Program-made: the position numbers and the translations under genes
The notes under the pieces: model-generated
The model's input: the letters and a program-made list of their open reading frames with translations, nothing else
Databases searched by the model: none
Told to the model about the DNA's origin: nothing
Part shown: positions 10,146 through 25,333 of the stretch, piece by piece
Position numbering within the stretch: the first letter of the stretch is position 1
Layout: each line of letters begins with the position of its first letter
Assembly: GCF_028769735.1 (NCBI RefSeq)
Contig: NW_026992284.1
Location: 124,001 to 188,000, forward strand
Length of the DNA stretch: 64,000 nucleotides
DNA from: Zonotrichia leucophrys gambelii
Taxonomy: Eukaryota; Chordata; Aves; Passeriformes; Passerellidae
Direction of reading: 5' to 3'

Positions 10146-13100
10146 CTGCAAAACATTTACATAAACATAGTTAGGATCCATAAGCACTTACATAATTCCT
10201 GCCTGACACTGAGCTTCTGCATTAAACACTAGCTAGATGTTTCTCAGAGAAGCTGAATGATGAGTGGCCAGATAACCTGCACCTATTTCAGATGTTAATT
10301 TGTCCTTAATCTATACTCCTTAGAGCTGTAAAACAGCACAGTTAAAGTTGTGGAGCCTTTAACATAAGGTTATTAAAGTGTTTTAAATGGCTCAATTTGA
10401 ATGATACAAAGCACCTATCAAGAAGAAAGGCCAGTTAGCCTAATGGCATAGGTTTATACAAGAAATGCAAAATGCTGTATTTTGGCCTGCCTACTCAGAA
10501 ATAAGATTCAAGTTCTTCCTACACTATTCACCTCTCAAGCTCTGGAGTGCATGAAACTGCCTGCAGCACTTAGAGCTTCTTACAAAACACTACAGCTGTG
10601 ACTTCACACAATGATTATTATAACACCTTGTACTTTAGAAAAACACACAGCTAACAGTTGAAGTAAAAAAGAAAAACGTCACTGGGATGTGAAAAGAGTA
10701 TTTTAATTTAATTTATCTGGGCTTAAGCACAGCTTCCAGCTCTGTTCTTCTTTTCCTTGCACCATAAATCCAAAACCCCCTTCCTCCAAGATGTCAGAGA
10801 TAGCATCCCATCTCAAACATGGACAGAGCTGACTGGGTGTCTCAGTCTGGAGACAAATTCTAGGAGAAAAATGCTGTAAAATGAGTTTTCTCTCTAAAAA
10901 GAGAGGGCTTCAATAACTCCCATTTCTTCTGCCAATGAGAGAAATGGATACCAGGGGATGAAAGTGAAACAAACCTGGAAAACTGTTTATTAACAAAGCA
11001 AGATACCCACAAAGCACAGGAAAAAAAAAGAAAATTGAACTTTACACCCCACTCCCACCTTGCTGCGTGGCTGAGAGGCAAAGATGGCGACTGCCCTTTG
11101 TCAGTGGAGGAGAAAAGAGTTCACAAAGCAGCAGGGAACCTGCTAGATTTCTGGTGTGGGTCTTCTCCTCTCAGCCAGCAAAGTTGGTGCAGTTTAATGT
11201 CCCTTCTTGGGCTGTCTCGGTCTTTCCGGGGTTCAGACCAGCCAGGGCCACCCCACAGGCTCCTCAGGCAGGAGAAAAAAAACCAAACCACAAACCCAAA
11301 AAAAACCTGCCGAAAGGATTTGCCAGTGAAAAGCCTCCAGGCCAGGGGGAGGGGAAAAAACGAGAAAAAAACCCAGAAGCTTCTTGCCTAAGTTGGCGAA
11401 AATTAATCCAGCAAACAAGTCAATTAAGTAACAATCCGTATAGGCACCAACCACTTCTGAGAGAGATAGCTTGAACAGAGCGCCGCGCATGAGTCCAAGG
11501 CTCCCTGCCCCACCCTCCGGGTCCATCTTAAAACTACAGAAGTTTTTTTCTGGGCATAAAGCAGATAGGGAATAAAGCATCATCATAAAATCACCCCAAG
11601 ACACTGGGGCAATGCTTTCAAGTCACACACTCATGATTATCCACAGCACTTACATGCTGAAGGTTTAAATACTGATTATCAGTTTTGAAAATGAGTGGCT
11701 ATCTTCCCCTCAAATCAGACTGCAATCAGAGTACTTTGTACCTTTACCTTCCTTTGCATCCTGATAAATCCTTTTATGTAACCTACTCCCTATCACTTTC
11801 AGGTTTTCTAGTAATAGGGGTGATAAGGTTTTTCTCCAGTTTTGGTATGTCATAGAGTAGAAATGTGTGACTAATGACCTAATGCAGGATACAGCTTATT
11901 AAACTGCACTTTACTATATTCAGACACAGGAAGACACAGCAGCTAAACTTAAGTTTCATCTAGGACATATTTCTGATGCCTAGAATGTGACAGTTACTTT
12001 GCACATTACTGCAAGGAGCTCCAGGAACACATACAAAAATAATAATCTGCTCAGCAAAGAGGAGACTACTGTCCTTGAGTACACTGTGTGGCTCAGGTGT
12101 GGAACTGAATGAGGATACACACATAGAATACACTGTACCTCAAGGAATAACAGCTAGTTGTTTTCTTTCAAGTCTAGATTATGTGCTGTGCAACTCTTTG
12201 ATGCATTACACAAATGGTTAGTTTTATAATAACCTCTACTTTAGCTGAAGTTTCTGATGCTTGCCCCTTTTAATCAAAGCTCAGCTAGAGGCACTGTATT
12301 GCAATTTGTCCCCTTCCTACTATGAAGGAGAGAACTGAGACTGAGTGGTACTCAAGTTTGTTTTTCTAACTGAAAACGCCTGCCCAAAAATCTATGAACA
12401 ATGGAAATAATTCTAAGAATAGACTGGCTTGCACCATGTGTGTGTTAAGCCAAACATTTATTTCCTTGTAACATAAGAATTACAGCATTTACTAGTGCTG
12501 CATAACCAACAAACATTTTACATTAGTGGGAATTAATTGCAGACTAGACAGTTTAGCTTGACGGACTGATCTGAATCCTGGTTAAACAGCTCTACCAGTG
12601 TACAGAGACTCTAAGTGATACCAATTAAAACACAGTTTTTCAATTTCAAGTGTCTTAAATTTCTCAAACAGACAGCAATGGTCTGCTTTTCCCTAAATGA
12701 AAAAAAAAAAGTTCTTTTGGTAATACCATGTTTAATCTCAATAATGTCAAAAAAGGGTATTGTTGGGGTTGGAGAGTAGAACTAGAAATGCACAGTTCTA
12801 TATTTTCTATCAAAAAAACCCAACATAGTTATTCAGCTCTGCTACCAATCAACAGAATAACTTGATTCCAAAAAATAAAAAAAACACTGATGTTGAAAAA
12901 CAAGTTTCCAGGGTACCATGTCATGGAAGTTTTGTTTGTTTGGCTACTAGAGGAACTCCATGTCAGAGCCACTCTCCTTAGCTTAGTGTGTCTATGAGTA
13001 GATAAAGAAGAAACAACAGTCTTTCCTTAGCCTGAACACAAAGACCTTTCAGCATTCTAGAAGAGAAAGCAAGGATAACTGTAATGCTGGGAGTTATTTA

Positions 13101-13803
13101 TTGCCACTCCCCCTGCTTCATGACAGAAGAACAGTATAGCATACAGAAGAAATGAGAACGTGACAGCACTTTGTGAAAGAGAAAGAAGGGGAAGAAAAAT
13201 AGCATGATGGGAATGGCACCTGCTTTTCTCAGGTTGGAGTTTGGTAATGAATTACAGTTCCTTGTACTGGATAAAAGGTGCTAGAGCAATATTTGATTAA
13301 GTACTGATCCCATATAAAACCAATTATAACAACTACATTTGTTCAAGAAGTTTGAGACACTAAATTTGCAACAATAACCTTTAAAATCACTGCCTATTCT
13401 CTTGAAAGCAGAAAGCTGCATGAAATCAAAGGAGTATTTCAAACTTGTTAATGTGGTCTAATTACCTGAAAGATATCATCACTGTACAGCCAGCTGTCAA
13501 TCAGGTGCGGGCAGTCAGTATAGAAGCCTGGTATTAGTTATCACAAAGTCACAGCCCTAAAATATCTGCAACATTTACCAGCCATGTCACTTGTCATCGA
13601 GTTCTAGCCCAAAGAATGTGACATTTATTTGTTTAGCTTGTATAATTTTGACCCCTATCTTATAGTAGAAGAGTATACAATACCACATGAGTTTAGGAGG
13701 TTTCAGGATAAAGAAGAGCACTGGAAAATACTGGCAGCTCTCATACAAGGATTCTTAAGACTCTACATTTCAGTGTTGGGAAGAAAAAGGCTTATGTGTT
13801 TAC
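10146..13803. other. ZNF131 intron
   Basis: AT-rich non-coding sequence between two ZNF131 exons. Apart from the solo LTR at 10838-11603 I see no repeat family, RNA gene or conserved frame. Confidence 0.6.
10838..11603 (-). mobile_element. Solo LTR in a ZNF131 intron, minus orientation
   Basis: Read on the minus strand it runs from TGTCTTGGGGTGATTTTATG to GACTGAGACA. It is flanked by the 5-bp target duplication CTGGG (10833-10837 and 11604-11608). A polyadenylation signal in the right orientation (AATAAA, about 10985-10992) lies in the 3' part. It is the reverse-orientation relative of the LTR at 5699-6792. It sits in the intron in the sense orientation relative to ZNF131. Confidence 0.8.
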
Positions 13804-13948
13804 CTGATTTCAAGTGCTTTGATAGCTTCTAACATCTGTAGATACTCAGCTGCTTTCCAAACATCATTTGCTTCTTCCTCACCTTGGACCATTAGTTTTG
13901 CTGTATAGGTGAACTCAATTAGGTGACGAAATGCCATGTTACTTACAC
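13804..13948 (-). CDS. ZNF131: ZNF131 exon: C-terminal part of the BTB domain
   Basis: A 145-bp exon bounded by an AAACAG acceptor (above 13948) and a GTAAAC donor (below 13804). It encodes MAFRHLIEFTYTAKLM and NDVWKAAEYLQMLEAIKAL, the last helices of a BTB/POZ domain. This domain mediates homodimerisation and co-repressor contact. Splice phase fits the neighbours: the preceding exon ends in the first base of a Gly codon, and this exon ends AG to complete an Arg codon with the next exon. No stop or frameshift is seen. Confidence 0.93.
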
Positions 13949-14460
13949 CTGTTTACAAGCAAGAAAAACAGTCTCTTTTAACACTTCCTCAGTCTTTCAA
14001 ACTTGCCTGCTCACAGTACTCCAATAGCCAGTTTCAAGAAGATGCCACCCTTGAAAGGCTCACATTGGAATAAAAAGTACTATAAAAACAGGTGAATGTG
14101 GAACAACTACAGTCATTCCATGACAAAGATAAAAAGGATAAGATGGACAAAAAGCTACTTGTATAAAATAAAAAAGTTCAAATTTAAACATAAAAATATG
14201 ATCTCTCTCAAGAGATCTCTGAGCAGCAAGTTATTAGAGGCTGCGTTGCTCCAGGAAATTTTTTACCTACTAGGAAGGTATTGCTCCACATCTATCCTGT
14301 TCTTCCATCCCGGTAAAGGTATGTTTTTTATTTTTAATTTTTCTTCAGGGGAAGTTTTTTTTTCAGTGGCAACAGCTACCTGTACTGGTTTTGGTTGGGA
14401 CAGATTTAAATTTCTTCACTGTAGCTAGCATGGGGCTATGTTTTGGATCTGTGCTCAGTC
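13949..14460. other. ZNF131 intron
   Basis: Unique AT-rich intron sequence. I see nothing recognisable before the CR1 copy that begins at 14461. Confidence 0.5.
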
Positions 14461-14940
14461 ATAGAATGGTTTGGGTTGGAAGGGACCTTAAAGATCATCT
14501 CGTTTCAACCCTCTGCCATGGGCAGAGATACCTTCCACTAAACCAGGTTGTTCCAAACTCCATCCAGCCTGGGCTTGAACACTTCCAGGGATGAAAAATC
14601 CACAACTTCTCTGGGCAACCTGCGCAGGGTCTCGTTACCCTCACAGGAAAGAATTTTTTCCTAATATCTAATCTAAACCTACTGTCTGCCAGTGTGAAGC
14701 CATTCCTTCTTGTCTTTTCACTCCAGACCTTTGTAAATAGTCTCTCTCCATCTTTCCCGTAGACTCCCTTCAGGTAGTGGAAGGCCCCAATTAGGTCACC
14801 CTGAAGCTTTTCTTCTCCAGGCTGAACAATCCCAATTCTCCTAGCCTTTCCTCATAGCAGAGGTGCTCCAGCCCTCTGATCATCTTGGTGGCCTCCTCTG
14901 GACTTGCTCCAAGAGGTCGATGTCCTTCCTGTGCTGAAAC
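14461..14940 (-). mobile_element. CR1 LINE 3' end, minus orientation
   Basis: It begins ATAGAATGGTTTGGGTTGGA, the reverse complement of the CR1 3' terminus. It continues through TCTCTGGGCAACCTG and TCCTAATATCTAATC to a 5' end near GATGTCCTTCCTGTGCTGA. It is a 5'-truncated, inactive copy, abutted on the right by an LTR remnant. Confidence 0.92.
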
Positions 14941-15448
14941 AGTGTTGATAACACACTGCTGTTTCAGTTACTGCTGAGCAACGCTTTACACAGATCCAAG
15001 GCCTTTTCTGCTTCTCAGATTGGCCTGACAGTGAGCGGTCTGGGGGTGTGTGGGCAGTTGGTAGGAGACACAGCCAGGACAGGTGACTCCAACTGACCAA
15101 AGGAATATTCCAAAACATATGACATCATGCTCAGTATATAAAATGTGTGTGGGAGGCAGGTAGAGGGGCCACTGCTAGGGGATTGGCTGGGCACTGGTCA
15201 GTTGGTAGCAAGCAGCTGTTTTAATTTGCATCACTTGTCTTCCTTGGGTTTCTCCCCTCTTTTTTTCTCTTTCACTTATAATTTTCACAAAATTACTATT
15301 TATTTTTAATTATTAAACTGGTTTTATCTCAATCCACAAGTTCCTTTCTCACTTTTACACTTCTGATTCTCCCCCCCATCCCACTGGTGGAAAATGAGCC
15401 AGCCTGGCTCTGTGGTGCTTAGTTGCCAGTCAGGGTTAAACCACAACA
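14941..15448 (+). mobile_element. 5'-truncated ERVL-type solo LTR
   Basis: It shares GTGTTGATAAC, CTACTGCTGAGCA-like sequence and GGAATATTCCAAAACATATG with the partial LTR at 5219-5537. It adds the 3' half missing there: a TATATAAAA box (about 15136), a late ATTAAA signal (about 15311) and the end GGGTTAAACCACAACA. That ending is typical of a very common avian ERVL LTR. The first bases are lost at the CR1 junction. Confidence 0.8.
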
Positions 15449-15590
15449 TTACCTCACAACTCAAGAGCTGATATCTAGAAAACTAATCAATATGATCAAG
15501 CATGCATTTAAGCCCATACCAGTGATACTACATTCATTTTGAGCATGAGCACACAACTCTGAAGGTTTTAATTTGCATGAATCAGACTAC

Positions 15591-15692
15591 CTTCAATCTC
15601 CACCAAGGGCTCCTGAGTGAAATCTTGGAAGAATTTGTAGAAGAACTGGCTACAGGCAGCAAGAACAGCCTTATGAGCTTTGAAATGGTGAC
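15591..15692 (-). CDS. ZNF131: ZNF131 exon: core of the BTB domain
   Basis: A 102-bp exon with acceptor TTTGTAG above 15692 and donor GTAGTC below 15591. It encodes FKAHKAVLAACSQFFYKFF and then FTQEPLVEIE. The HKAVLAA.S.FF signature is the hallmark of BTB/POZ domains. It joins in phase with the start-codon exon (VDG split) and with the exon at 13804-13948. The frame is open. Confidence 0.93.
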
Positions 15693-16043
15693 CTACAAAG
15701 AGAGAGAAAAAATTTGGTTTAGGATAACACCTTCTTCACTCATAGTGCAGAATAAGTGCAGACGCAGAGAACAGCTGCAGAATCACCCAGTCTACAAATC
15801 TATTCCAGCAGCTCATAGTTACTTAGCATGTCTCTTTGTAACATGGGATACCACTGCAGCTAGCCTGTCCTATCTTATGCAGATCCTTGCAGACATCAGT
15901 GACCTTGTTGAAGCTCTTCAATTCAGTCAGCTAAAGGACTCACGCAAGAGTGCTTCTCTTTTCAAATATTTAAGTTGTGGGAAATTCCTGTTCAAACTTT
16001 TTCCTGTGTGTCTTGGGCTCAGTTCTCAGATTTTATCCAAGCT

Positions 16044-18575
<2,532 letters not shown>

Positions 18576-19384
18576 AAGCTCTCCTCAGATTTTGCTGCTC
18601 TTACATATGGATGTATTTAATCATCATTTCTGCCATCATAAAGATCCCTGCAAAACAAAATTGGTTTAGCTCTATTCTTCCTGTTTTCCAGACTGTGTAT
18701 TCTCATCATGGTGTTGCCTTCTCCCTGGTCCAGGCATGAACATCCAGAAGGCTCCATGGGACGGAGGAAGGAGAACCAACATGTATTAGAACTACACAGC
18801 TGCACAAGAAAACAGTTTTGAGCTCAATACACGGATTTGGTAATACTAGAGCAGGAACAAACATTCAGGATAAGTTTTGTGCAAGTGCTGTCAGTGAAAC
18901 TATGGTGATTCCAAATAATGATTTTTTTCTTCATTTGCTTACTTTTTTCTAATCCAGGATCTGTAGGTCCCTTTTCTTTCAAGTGAATTCTTGCTATCCT
19001 TGTAAGGATCAGGTGGTACTCCTTTAGCTAGGTCTGTCCTAGTGGACACTGCCTATCTTCACTGAAGTGCTCATCCGTTCTAAAACATGCTTGGGATAAG
19101 AAGCAGTCTTGGGAGACCTATCAGACACCACCTTTTCTAATGAGATAATAAGCATTTGCATCTCCATCTTCCCTTTAAACTAATACTTATGTCTTTAGAA
19201 CACATAGAAAAAGATAAGTGAGTTGTTCTACCCTATTTTAACTATAGATTAAAATAGTAGGCAGATACCCAAGAAGCAAGAAGTCGACCTTATTTCAAGC
19301 TGGTTTTTATTTTTTTTTTTTCTTTTTAAATAATCAACCAATATTTGTACAACTTCAGCCCCTTGTTCGGAAGGGGCTCCCTCC
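18576..19384. other. ZNF131 intron
   Basis: Unique intron sequence with a run of T at about 19310-19328 shortly before the CR1 copy. No gene or repeat family is recognised. Confidence 0.5.
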
Positions 19385-19926
19385 TCTCCCCCTCTACTCT
19401 GCTCTCGTGAAACCCCACCTGGAGCACTGCATCCAGGTCTAGAGTCCTCAGCACAAGAATAATGTGGACTTGTTATAGCGGGTCCAGAGGAGGCCACAAA
19501 GATGCTCACAGGGTTGAAACACCTCTCCTATGAAGACAGGCAGAGAGAATTGGAGCTATTCAGCCTGGAAAAGAAAGTGCTTTGAGGAGACCCTAGAGCA
19601 CCTTCCAATGCCTAAAGGGGGCTTAAAAAAAGAGTGACTTTTTACATGGGCAGATAGTGATAGGACAAGTGGGAATGGTTTTAAACTAAAAGAGGGGAGA
19701 TTTAGATTAGATGTCAAGAAGAAATTCTTCCTTGCAAGAGTGGTGAGGCCCTGGCACAGGTTGACCAGAGAAACTGTGGCTGTCCCATCCCTGAAGTGTT
19801 CAAGGCTAGGTTGGATGGGGCTGGAAGCAACCTGGTCTAATGGAAGGTGTCCCTGCCCATGGCAGGGGGTTAGAACCAGATGAGCTTTAAGGTCCCTTTT
19901 AGCCCAGGCCATTCTGGGATTCTATT
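19385..19926 (+). mobile_element. CR1 LINE 3' end, plus orientation
   Basis: A typical CR1 tail: CCCCACCTGGAGCACTGCAT, ACACCTCTCCTATGAAGACA, TTTAGATTAGATGTCAAG, and the end CCATTCTGGGATTCTATT. It is truncated at the 5' end and lies in the ZNF131 intron, antisense to the gene. Confidence 0.92.
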
Positions 19927-20131
19927 AAAAGCAGAAACAAAATTATTAATCTCTGCTGGAGACTGTTCAGCCCAAGATTAATAACTGAAACTGCAAGCAA
20001 CTCACACACCAATACAGAGCCAAGAATGTTAGCAGCCCAGTTTGACAGTTGACCCATGACAAACCCAACAGCTTCCCAGCACAGCTTTCATAATTCTGTG
20101 GGTACCAACTGGTTCTCAAGTGTATACATAC

Positions 20132-20270
20132 CATCAACAATCAGTGTGATATCTGTAAACTGGTCCTGCTCACGTTGTTCATTGAGTCTATCCAAAATAA
20201 CTTTATAGTGTTCAGGGAATTCCTGGATACATTCCATAATTTCTTCAGCTTCCATGGCAAAAAGATTAGT
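20132..20270 (-). CDS. ZNF131: ZNF131 first coding exon with start codon
   Basis: The acceptor CTTTTGCAG lies just above 20270. Fifteen bases of 5' UTR precede the ATG at 20255, which opens the frame MEAEEIMECIQEFPEHYKVI. I chose this ATG because its acidic start matches the ZNF131 family. The Met seven codons earlier would lie inside the intron. The exon ends FTDITLIVDG, the first strand of the BTB domain, at donor GTATGT (below 20132). The protein product is nuclear and DNA-binding. The upstream UTR exon should lie near the CpG island to the right. Confidence 0.93.
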
Positions 20271-23269
20271 CTGCAAAAGATGTGGTAGGACAGTAAGAAT
20301 ACTGCGCCACTTAGAAAGTACTATGCACAGTCAGCTTATTACACAGACATGAACTAACTAGCACTTTTCAGAAACTAAAAAAACAATGGAAACATCCAAC
20401 TGTCTTGGTAACAGGTTTACCTGATTTTAGCTGTCAGGTAGGAAACATGAGGGTTAATGAAGTATGGCTTTATTTATACACAGTTTATAAACAGTTTTTT
20501 TCACTTTCCTCCAAGAAATTCCTTTCGTTGGGGGGAGGGAGTGCCAAGACCTGCCTTCTTCAGAGGAGACAATTTCAGAACGTTTCCTCCTAACTTGTCT
20601 CAAACCACGACAGCATGAAAAAACAGTCAAAGTTCGTAAATGCATTTCTTTATTCTACAAATTCAGCAAGGACCCACTTCCCTTAAAGCAAATACTGCAG
20701 GGGTGTAACATCTCCATAGCTAACTATTCTCCATCTTGGCAACATAATGTCATAATCTTTATAGTTACTTCTTGCAATTTTATCAATCCTCTTTGTGAAA
20801 GAATGGTTCTAAAATTTTTCATACTTAAGTCACATTTTGTATCTAGTAAACGCAAGATGTTTACTTCCTTTAAATAAGGATGTAATAAAACAATACTTTT
20901 CAGCTTCTGGGTACAGAGGAGTGTCCAGGGATTTAATGTGTTGTCACACCTGGGAGCAAAGAGCTTCTTATTCACCCAGGCTTCTTACACTTCTCCCCCT
21001 ACAAGGTGAAATATTCTTTGCCAACTTTTAAAAGAGACATATGGGCTTGTAATCTCATGGCTCTTCCTCCCTTACTTATACAACAAACATAGCTGGAGGT
21101 GAGAGTTGCAGAGATCCTCAAACTTCAAAAAGTTTAGCAGAAGTCTGTGCCTGTGGATGAGACACAGAGGGTGTGCTGCTGATGCAAAAGAATCTCTGGA
21201 GAGAGTTCAAATGGTTCAATGAAAGCATTTTACAAATTAACTCTGGGAAAAATTTCTTCAGATCTGTGCAGCAGCACTCATCTTCAACTTCCACATTCAC
21301 ATGGCTCACACTGAGAATGCCACAGAAAAAGCAAAGATATTTAAATGTCACATTAATGCAGAAATTTGTTTTTTGTCATAGTCTAACTCACTTTGAAGAA
21401 CATATGGTTTCTGAAAGAAGATGGTCATTAGGCTTGAATGACTTTTATAGTGAAGGGTATGTCTCAAATTCCCTTATTTTTGTACTTAGTATGGATAAAA
21501 GGAAGAAAGTTAGGAGAGCTGCTAGTATCAAACCAAAAATTGAATATAGAGATGGAAAATTAAGGTGTGGCTAAGAAGCAGTTTTCTTTAGACTGCTAGA
21601 AGAAACTAGATAGCAAGTGTTCCCTAACTTATGCAGATTTTTTGTATGTGACTGGAATTGAAAAGTCCTGAGCTGGTGCCACCATGCTTGATAACACCCC
21701 TGAGCAGATATGTAAATTCTACCTTGCTTCCAACAAACACATACTGAAGAGGAATTACCTGGTTATGATAAAAGCAAAGTTATTGTACGACATCAGGTAA
21801 AATAAATTGTGGAATTCCTATTTGCACCACAAAACACACTTTCTTGCATCTCAGAAAAACTGTCCCATGGAGAAATCATTTTGCCAAGAGACGGAAAAGA
21901 GCAGAAGCAACAGCTTATGGAAGTCTAGTTTTATCTGCTATCACTGCTTTGCCAAGCAGATGCTGAAATACATATCAGGATCTTGTGGGGGCAAAAGAGA
22001 AAGTGAGGCTGAAGGAAAAGAATGCTGCTGCCTTCACCTCATCTTTAATGATGGCTCTAAGACAAATGATCAGCATCTTTCTTCCATCCACCATTCCATA
22101 AAGTTTCATGTAGAAAGTTGTCAGCCATTTACTTCACTGTTTAATTTTCTTGCCCACTTTTGACATATTGTACATTGATAGACGACTTGCAGTTAAAAGT
22201 GTAATTCCCTAAAAGTTAAACCAAACAAAATTTCAAGCTCAAATCTCATTTTTTCAACCTATCCAGAATTTACTTCAAATTGTGTTTATAGGGAGATCTT
22301 ACACCCCCAAAATAACAGAGCAAGCCCCCAATTCAAGAAATTTTTAAAAGTTTCAGTCTCTCAGAACACTAAAAATCACAAATAAAAAACAACTTATGAT
22401 AGATAATTTGTTTTGAATTAACACAAGACTAGTAAAAAAAAGTTAATTTATCGCCCATCTAAATATAGTTGCAGCATTCATTGAATCTTCTCATTTCAAA
22501 CTCAGTGGTATTGCAGAAGAAAGCCCAACAGAACAGCATATGTTCAATGAGAGCATGACTACTTTGGAGCAAGAAATGAAATGCAGTCCTCAGAGAAAAA
22601 TCAAGATACCAAGGAAGGCAGACAGAAGCGATCCAAGTAGACACTTAGATGCAGACTCATTTATGAGTGATGAAAACTGGATTAATTCCATTATTTACGT
22701 GGATTTTTCAGTAGACCCAGTTGACTACTGACTTAACCTTATTAACTTCTGATACTAGATGCATCTCACAATATGCACACAATTAGCAATTTTTTTCTTA
22801 TAAATCTACCTCAATAAAGCCATTTTATTACTTCCACCCTCCTGCACTTCAACAGGAATTCCTCTTATTCCAGGCACAAGATATTTGTTTTCTTTGTCTA
22901 TATGTATTGTATCCAAATGCACGCAGGCAAAGCAGACAACACAGAACAGCAGACTGAGCACTGGCCAAACCCCTGCCATCTCATTGTAGCCACATCAGGA
23001 AAAGAAAATGAGGGGTGTTTGGTGGATAACAGCAGTAGTTGCTTGAAAATAACAGACATGAGAATTTCTTGTGCGCTTTTCTATTTATTTTTCTTCAAAG
23101 ATAGCAACCACAGAACAAGGACACAAGCCAGCCCCTCAGTTCCCTCTCAATCACATACAAGGCCTCACTATCGCTAAGACAGAGGTGACCAAGGCACCCA
23201 CGCCCTGACAAGTAGGGCAGGGCATACATTGGGGTGTCGCACTTTCAAGGGGCAGAAGCCTCACGTTGT
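20271..23269. other. ZNF131 first intron
   Basis: About 3 kb of AT-rich sequence between the start-codon exon and the CpG island. I found no retroviral or CR1 similarity and no conserved frame. Short open frames here look random. Confidence 0.5.
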
Positions 23270-24200
23270 CCATAGCAGCTGAGAGGCAGAACTGCGACCC
23301 GCCGCCAAAATCCCTTGTAGTTCCCGCTGGCTCGAGTCAGCTCGAAGCTCTCGAAAGCGAGGCCGAGGCCCAGCCCTGTCAAAGCCCCTCACAGCGCCAC
23401 GGACCGCCGCAGCCCCACTGGCGGGCGCTGACAGTAGTCTGCGCGAACCCCGCCAATCGTAAGGCGGCAGCACAGCCCGCCTCAGGCGGGGAAGCAAATG
23501 TGCGTCCGCCGAGTCTCAGAAGCGGCAGAAGGCCTAATCAGTGCTAAGTGCCTGCCGGGCACGTGCACAGGCATTCAGAGAGAGGTGTGCGCAACCACCG
23601 GCAGGCGCAAGTATCCCACAAGGGCTCCCCTGAAGAAGGGACCCAACCAGTGCCGGCCCGAACCATGCGTTTAGCACACCGCCACCTCATTAGTCGTTAT
23701 TACGTCATCAAAGAGCGCATTAAATCGACTCCTTTTCAATTCCCGGCTGGGTCACACTCTGGAGGCAGTTCTGCTGGGTAACTCACCGTAAGGAGCCCCT
23801 CACCTTGCCGCGCTCGCTTTGCCGTTACCGCTTCCTGCTCCCCTACACGGTGAAAAGCAGGGCAGGCACCGGCCAATCGCTACTCGCATTCCCGGCTTGC
23901 ACAGCGAGCGGAAGTGACGGTAGGGTCACCTTTCACACGACAGGGTGCGCAGGTAGTGAGGGACGTGGTTCGACTGCTCGGAGCATCCTGAGAATTGCAG
24001 TATGGGATGTGTGCGTGTGTCAGCACCGTATGGCTGCGGGTGGGTAGCGGCCGTTGGGGGTGGGTGACGTTGCCGTGAGGCGCCGCAGCCGGCCGGGTAG
24101 AGCCTGGGAACGGCGGGGGGAGGGGGCAGGGGGCTACTTCCCCTAGGATTGGCCCGCTTCCGTGTCGCTAGCTCTCTTCGCAGGGGAGGAGGTAGTGCTG
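23270..24200 (-). promoter_or_regulatory. ZNF131: CpG-rich promoter region of ZNF131
   Basis: The base composition changes sharply to GC- and CpG-rich over about 0.9 kb. Visible candidate sites are a CRE-like TACGTCAT (23701-23708), an ETS/CRE-type GGAAGTGACG (23910-23919), a CCAAT box in GGCCAATCGC (23871-23880) and an inverted CCAAT (ATTGG, about 24148). There is no TATA box. Two minus-strand splice donors, GTGAGT below 23787 and GTGAGG near 23800, could end a non-coding first exon. This fits a housekeeping-type promoter for ZNF131. Bidirectional activity is possible but not shown. Confidence 0.7.
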
Positions 24201-24227
24201 ATAATAAAATTTCAATAGCCAAACCGA

Positions 24228-24250
24228 ATTTTATTTCTATATCTTTTATT
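24228..24250 (-). terminator. Polyadenylation signals for the upstream gene
   Basis: Two AATAAA hexamers on the minus strand in AT-rich sequence, about 130-160 bases past the stop codon at 24382, at the edge of the ZNF131 CpG island. Confidence 0.45.
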
Positions 24251-24384
24251 TTAAAGAAAGCAAGCAAACAGCGCTGGGTGGCCGGGAAGTCACCGCTCCA
24301 CTCACGGCACACACCACTTACAAGTTCGGTAAGGTATATACACTGTTTTTAAGCCTACAAGCATTTTCCAGTGCGCTTGTGTTA

Positions 24385-24495
24385 GTCCAAATCAGCAAGT
24401 ATCAATAAACTGGGATCAGCAATTTCATAATCTTTCCAGGTGGTTGTTGGCTTCTGGTCCTGCTCGTAGTCTGGAGGGAGGCCCTTCACCAGTGT
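24385..24495 (-). CDS. Terminal coding exon of an unidentified gene upstream of ZNF131
   Basis: On the minus strand an acceptor ATTTAGCAG precedes an open stretch of exactly 37 codons ending in TAA at 24382-24384. The peptide includes VKGLPPDYEQDQKPTTTW and ends DPSLLILADLD. Two minus-strand AATAAA signals follow within about 160 bases (near 24230 and 24245). Acceptor, phase-0 frame, stop and polyadenylation signals together look like a real last exon. I do not recognise the protein. It would end just before the ZNF131 CpG island, head to tail with that gene. Earlier exons are not visible, and the sequence to the right is retroviral. Confidence 0.5.
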
Positions 24496-24699
24496 CTGCT
24501 AAATAATTTAAGTCTTGTACAAGTGCATCAAGCTTTTTGTTATACATAAGCATTTAGTCACTTTGTTGCAATATCCCTTAGCTTTACCACAACTTCCTCT
24601 ATTTTATTCTAAGCATCAGTCGTTTTTGCCACCTCATCTCTTGACTCTACTATACTTTTTTTTTTTTGTTCAATGCTTTATTTGGCTATTCGGTCAGAA

Positions 24700-25333
24700 A
24701 GTTTCAAAACTGTTCTTTGTAGTTATCCCAGGGACCGTGTCCACTTTCGACACAACAGATACAAGCATTTGCTGATTCCATTGCCAAGTGACACGAATCA
24801 CAAAAACATTTTTCACAGTGCCCATGCGGGGTGGGGTAGCCGCGGGAACTAGCGGCTCCGACTGTTATTTTGCACAGTCCCAGACCTAAAGCTCTCACCC
24901 ACTGCCAAACATGGATTGCGTGTACCCCTTTTCCAAACACCATTCTTTCCCCCCGAAGATACAATAAACTACCTTTAATTCGGTTGCAAAATCCATTTCC
25001 CCTTCCCCCATCGAAAAAGAGTATAATTGGGGTCCAGATGAACTGCACCTCTGAGATCTCCCTGGACGTGGCCTGGTGAACTCCATTGGCAGAACCCCGA
25101 AGGACTCCGGTGTACTACGTTTGATATACCCATTCTTTTTCCTCCCTCTTTTCCCTTATTTTCTCCCTTTTTCCCTGATTCCTCCCCAACACATTTTTGC
25201 TGTGGTTATTTCAATAAAGGTGCATTTGTTTTGATTATCACTGCAAACCCCCTTGTACCGTGTCAGTTCTTTTGCACCCTGAGATCACCCCACGAACCAT
25301 CACGAAACCCGTTTGTAAGGACAGATTGTGACA
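24700..25333 (+). mobile_element. Solo LTR, same family as 41313-42182
   Basis: The right two thirds align with the LTRs ending at 31618 and 42182: a pyrimidine-rich tract, TTGCTGTGGTTAT, a polyadenylation signal (CAATAAAGG, about 25213), CACTGCAAACCCCCTTGTAC and the end GATTGTGACA. The left border is not clear and no target duplication was found, so the start is approximate. Confidence 0.7.

Noticed and set aside
23266..23781. Open frames on both strands of the CpG island
   Set aside because: GC-rich promoter DNA has few stop codons by chance. No splice-linked or conserved peptide was seen, and the region sits where the ZNF131 promoter is expected.
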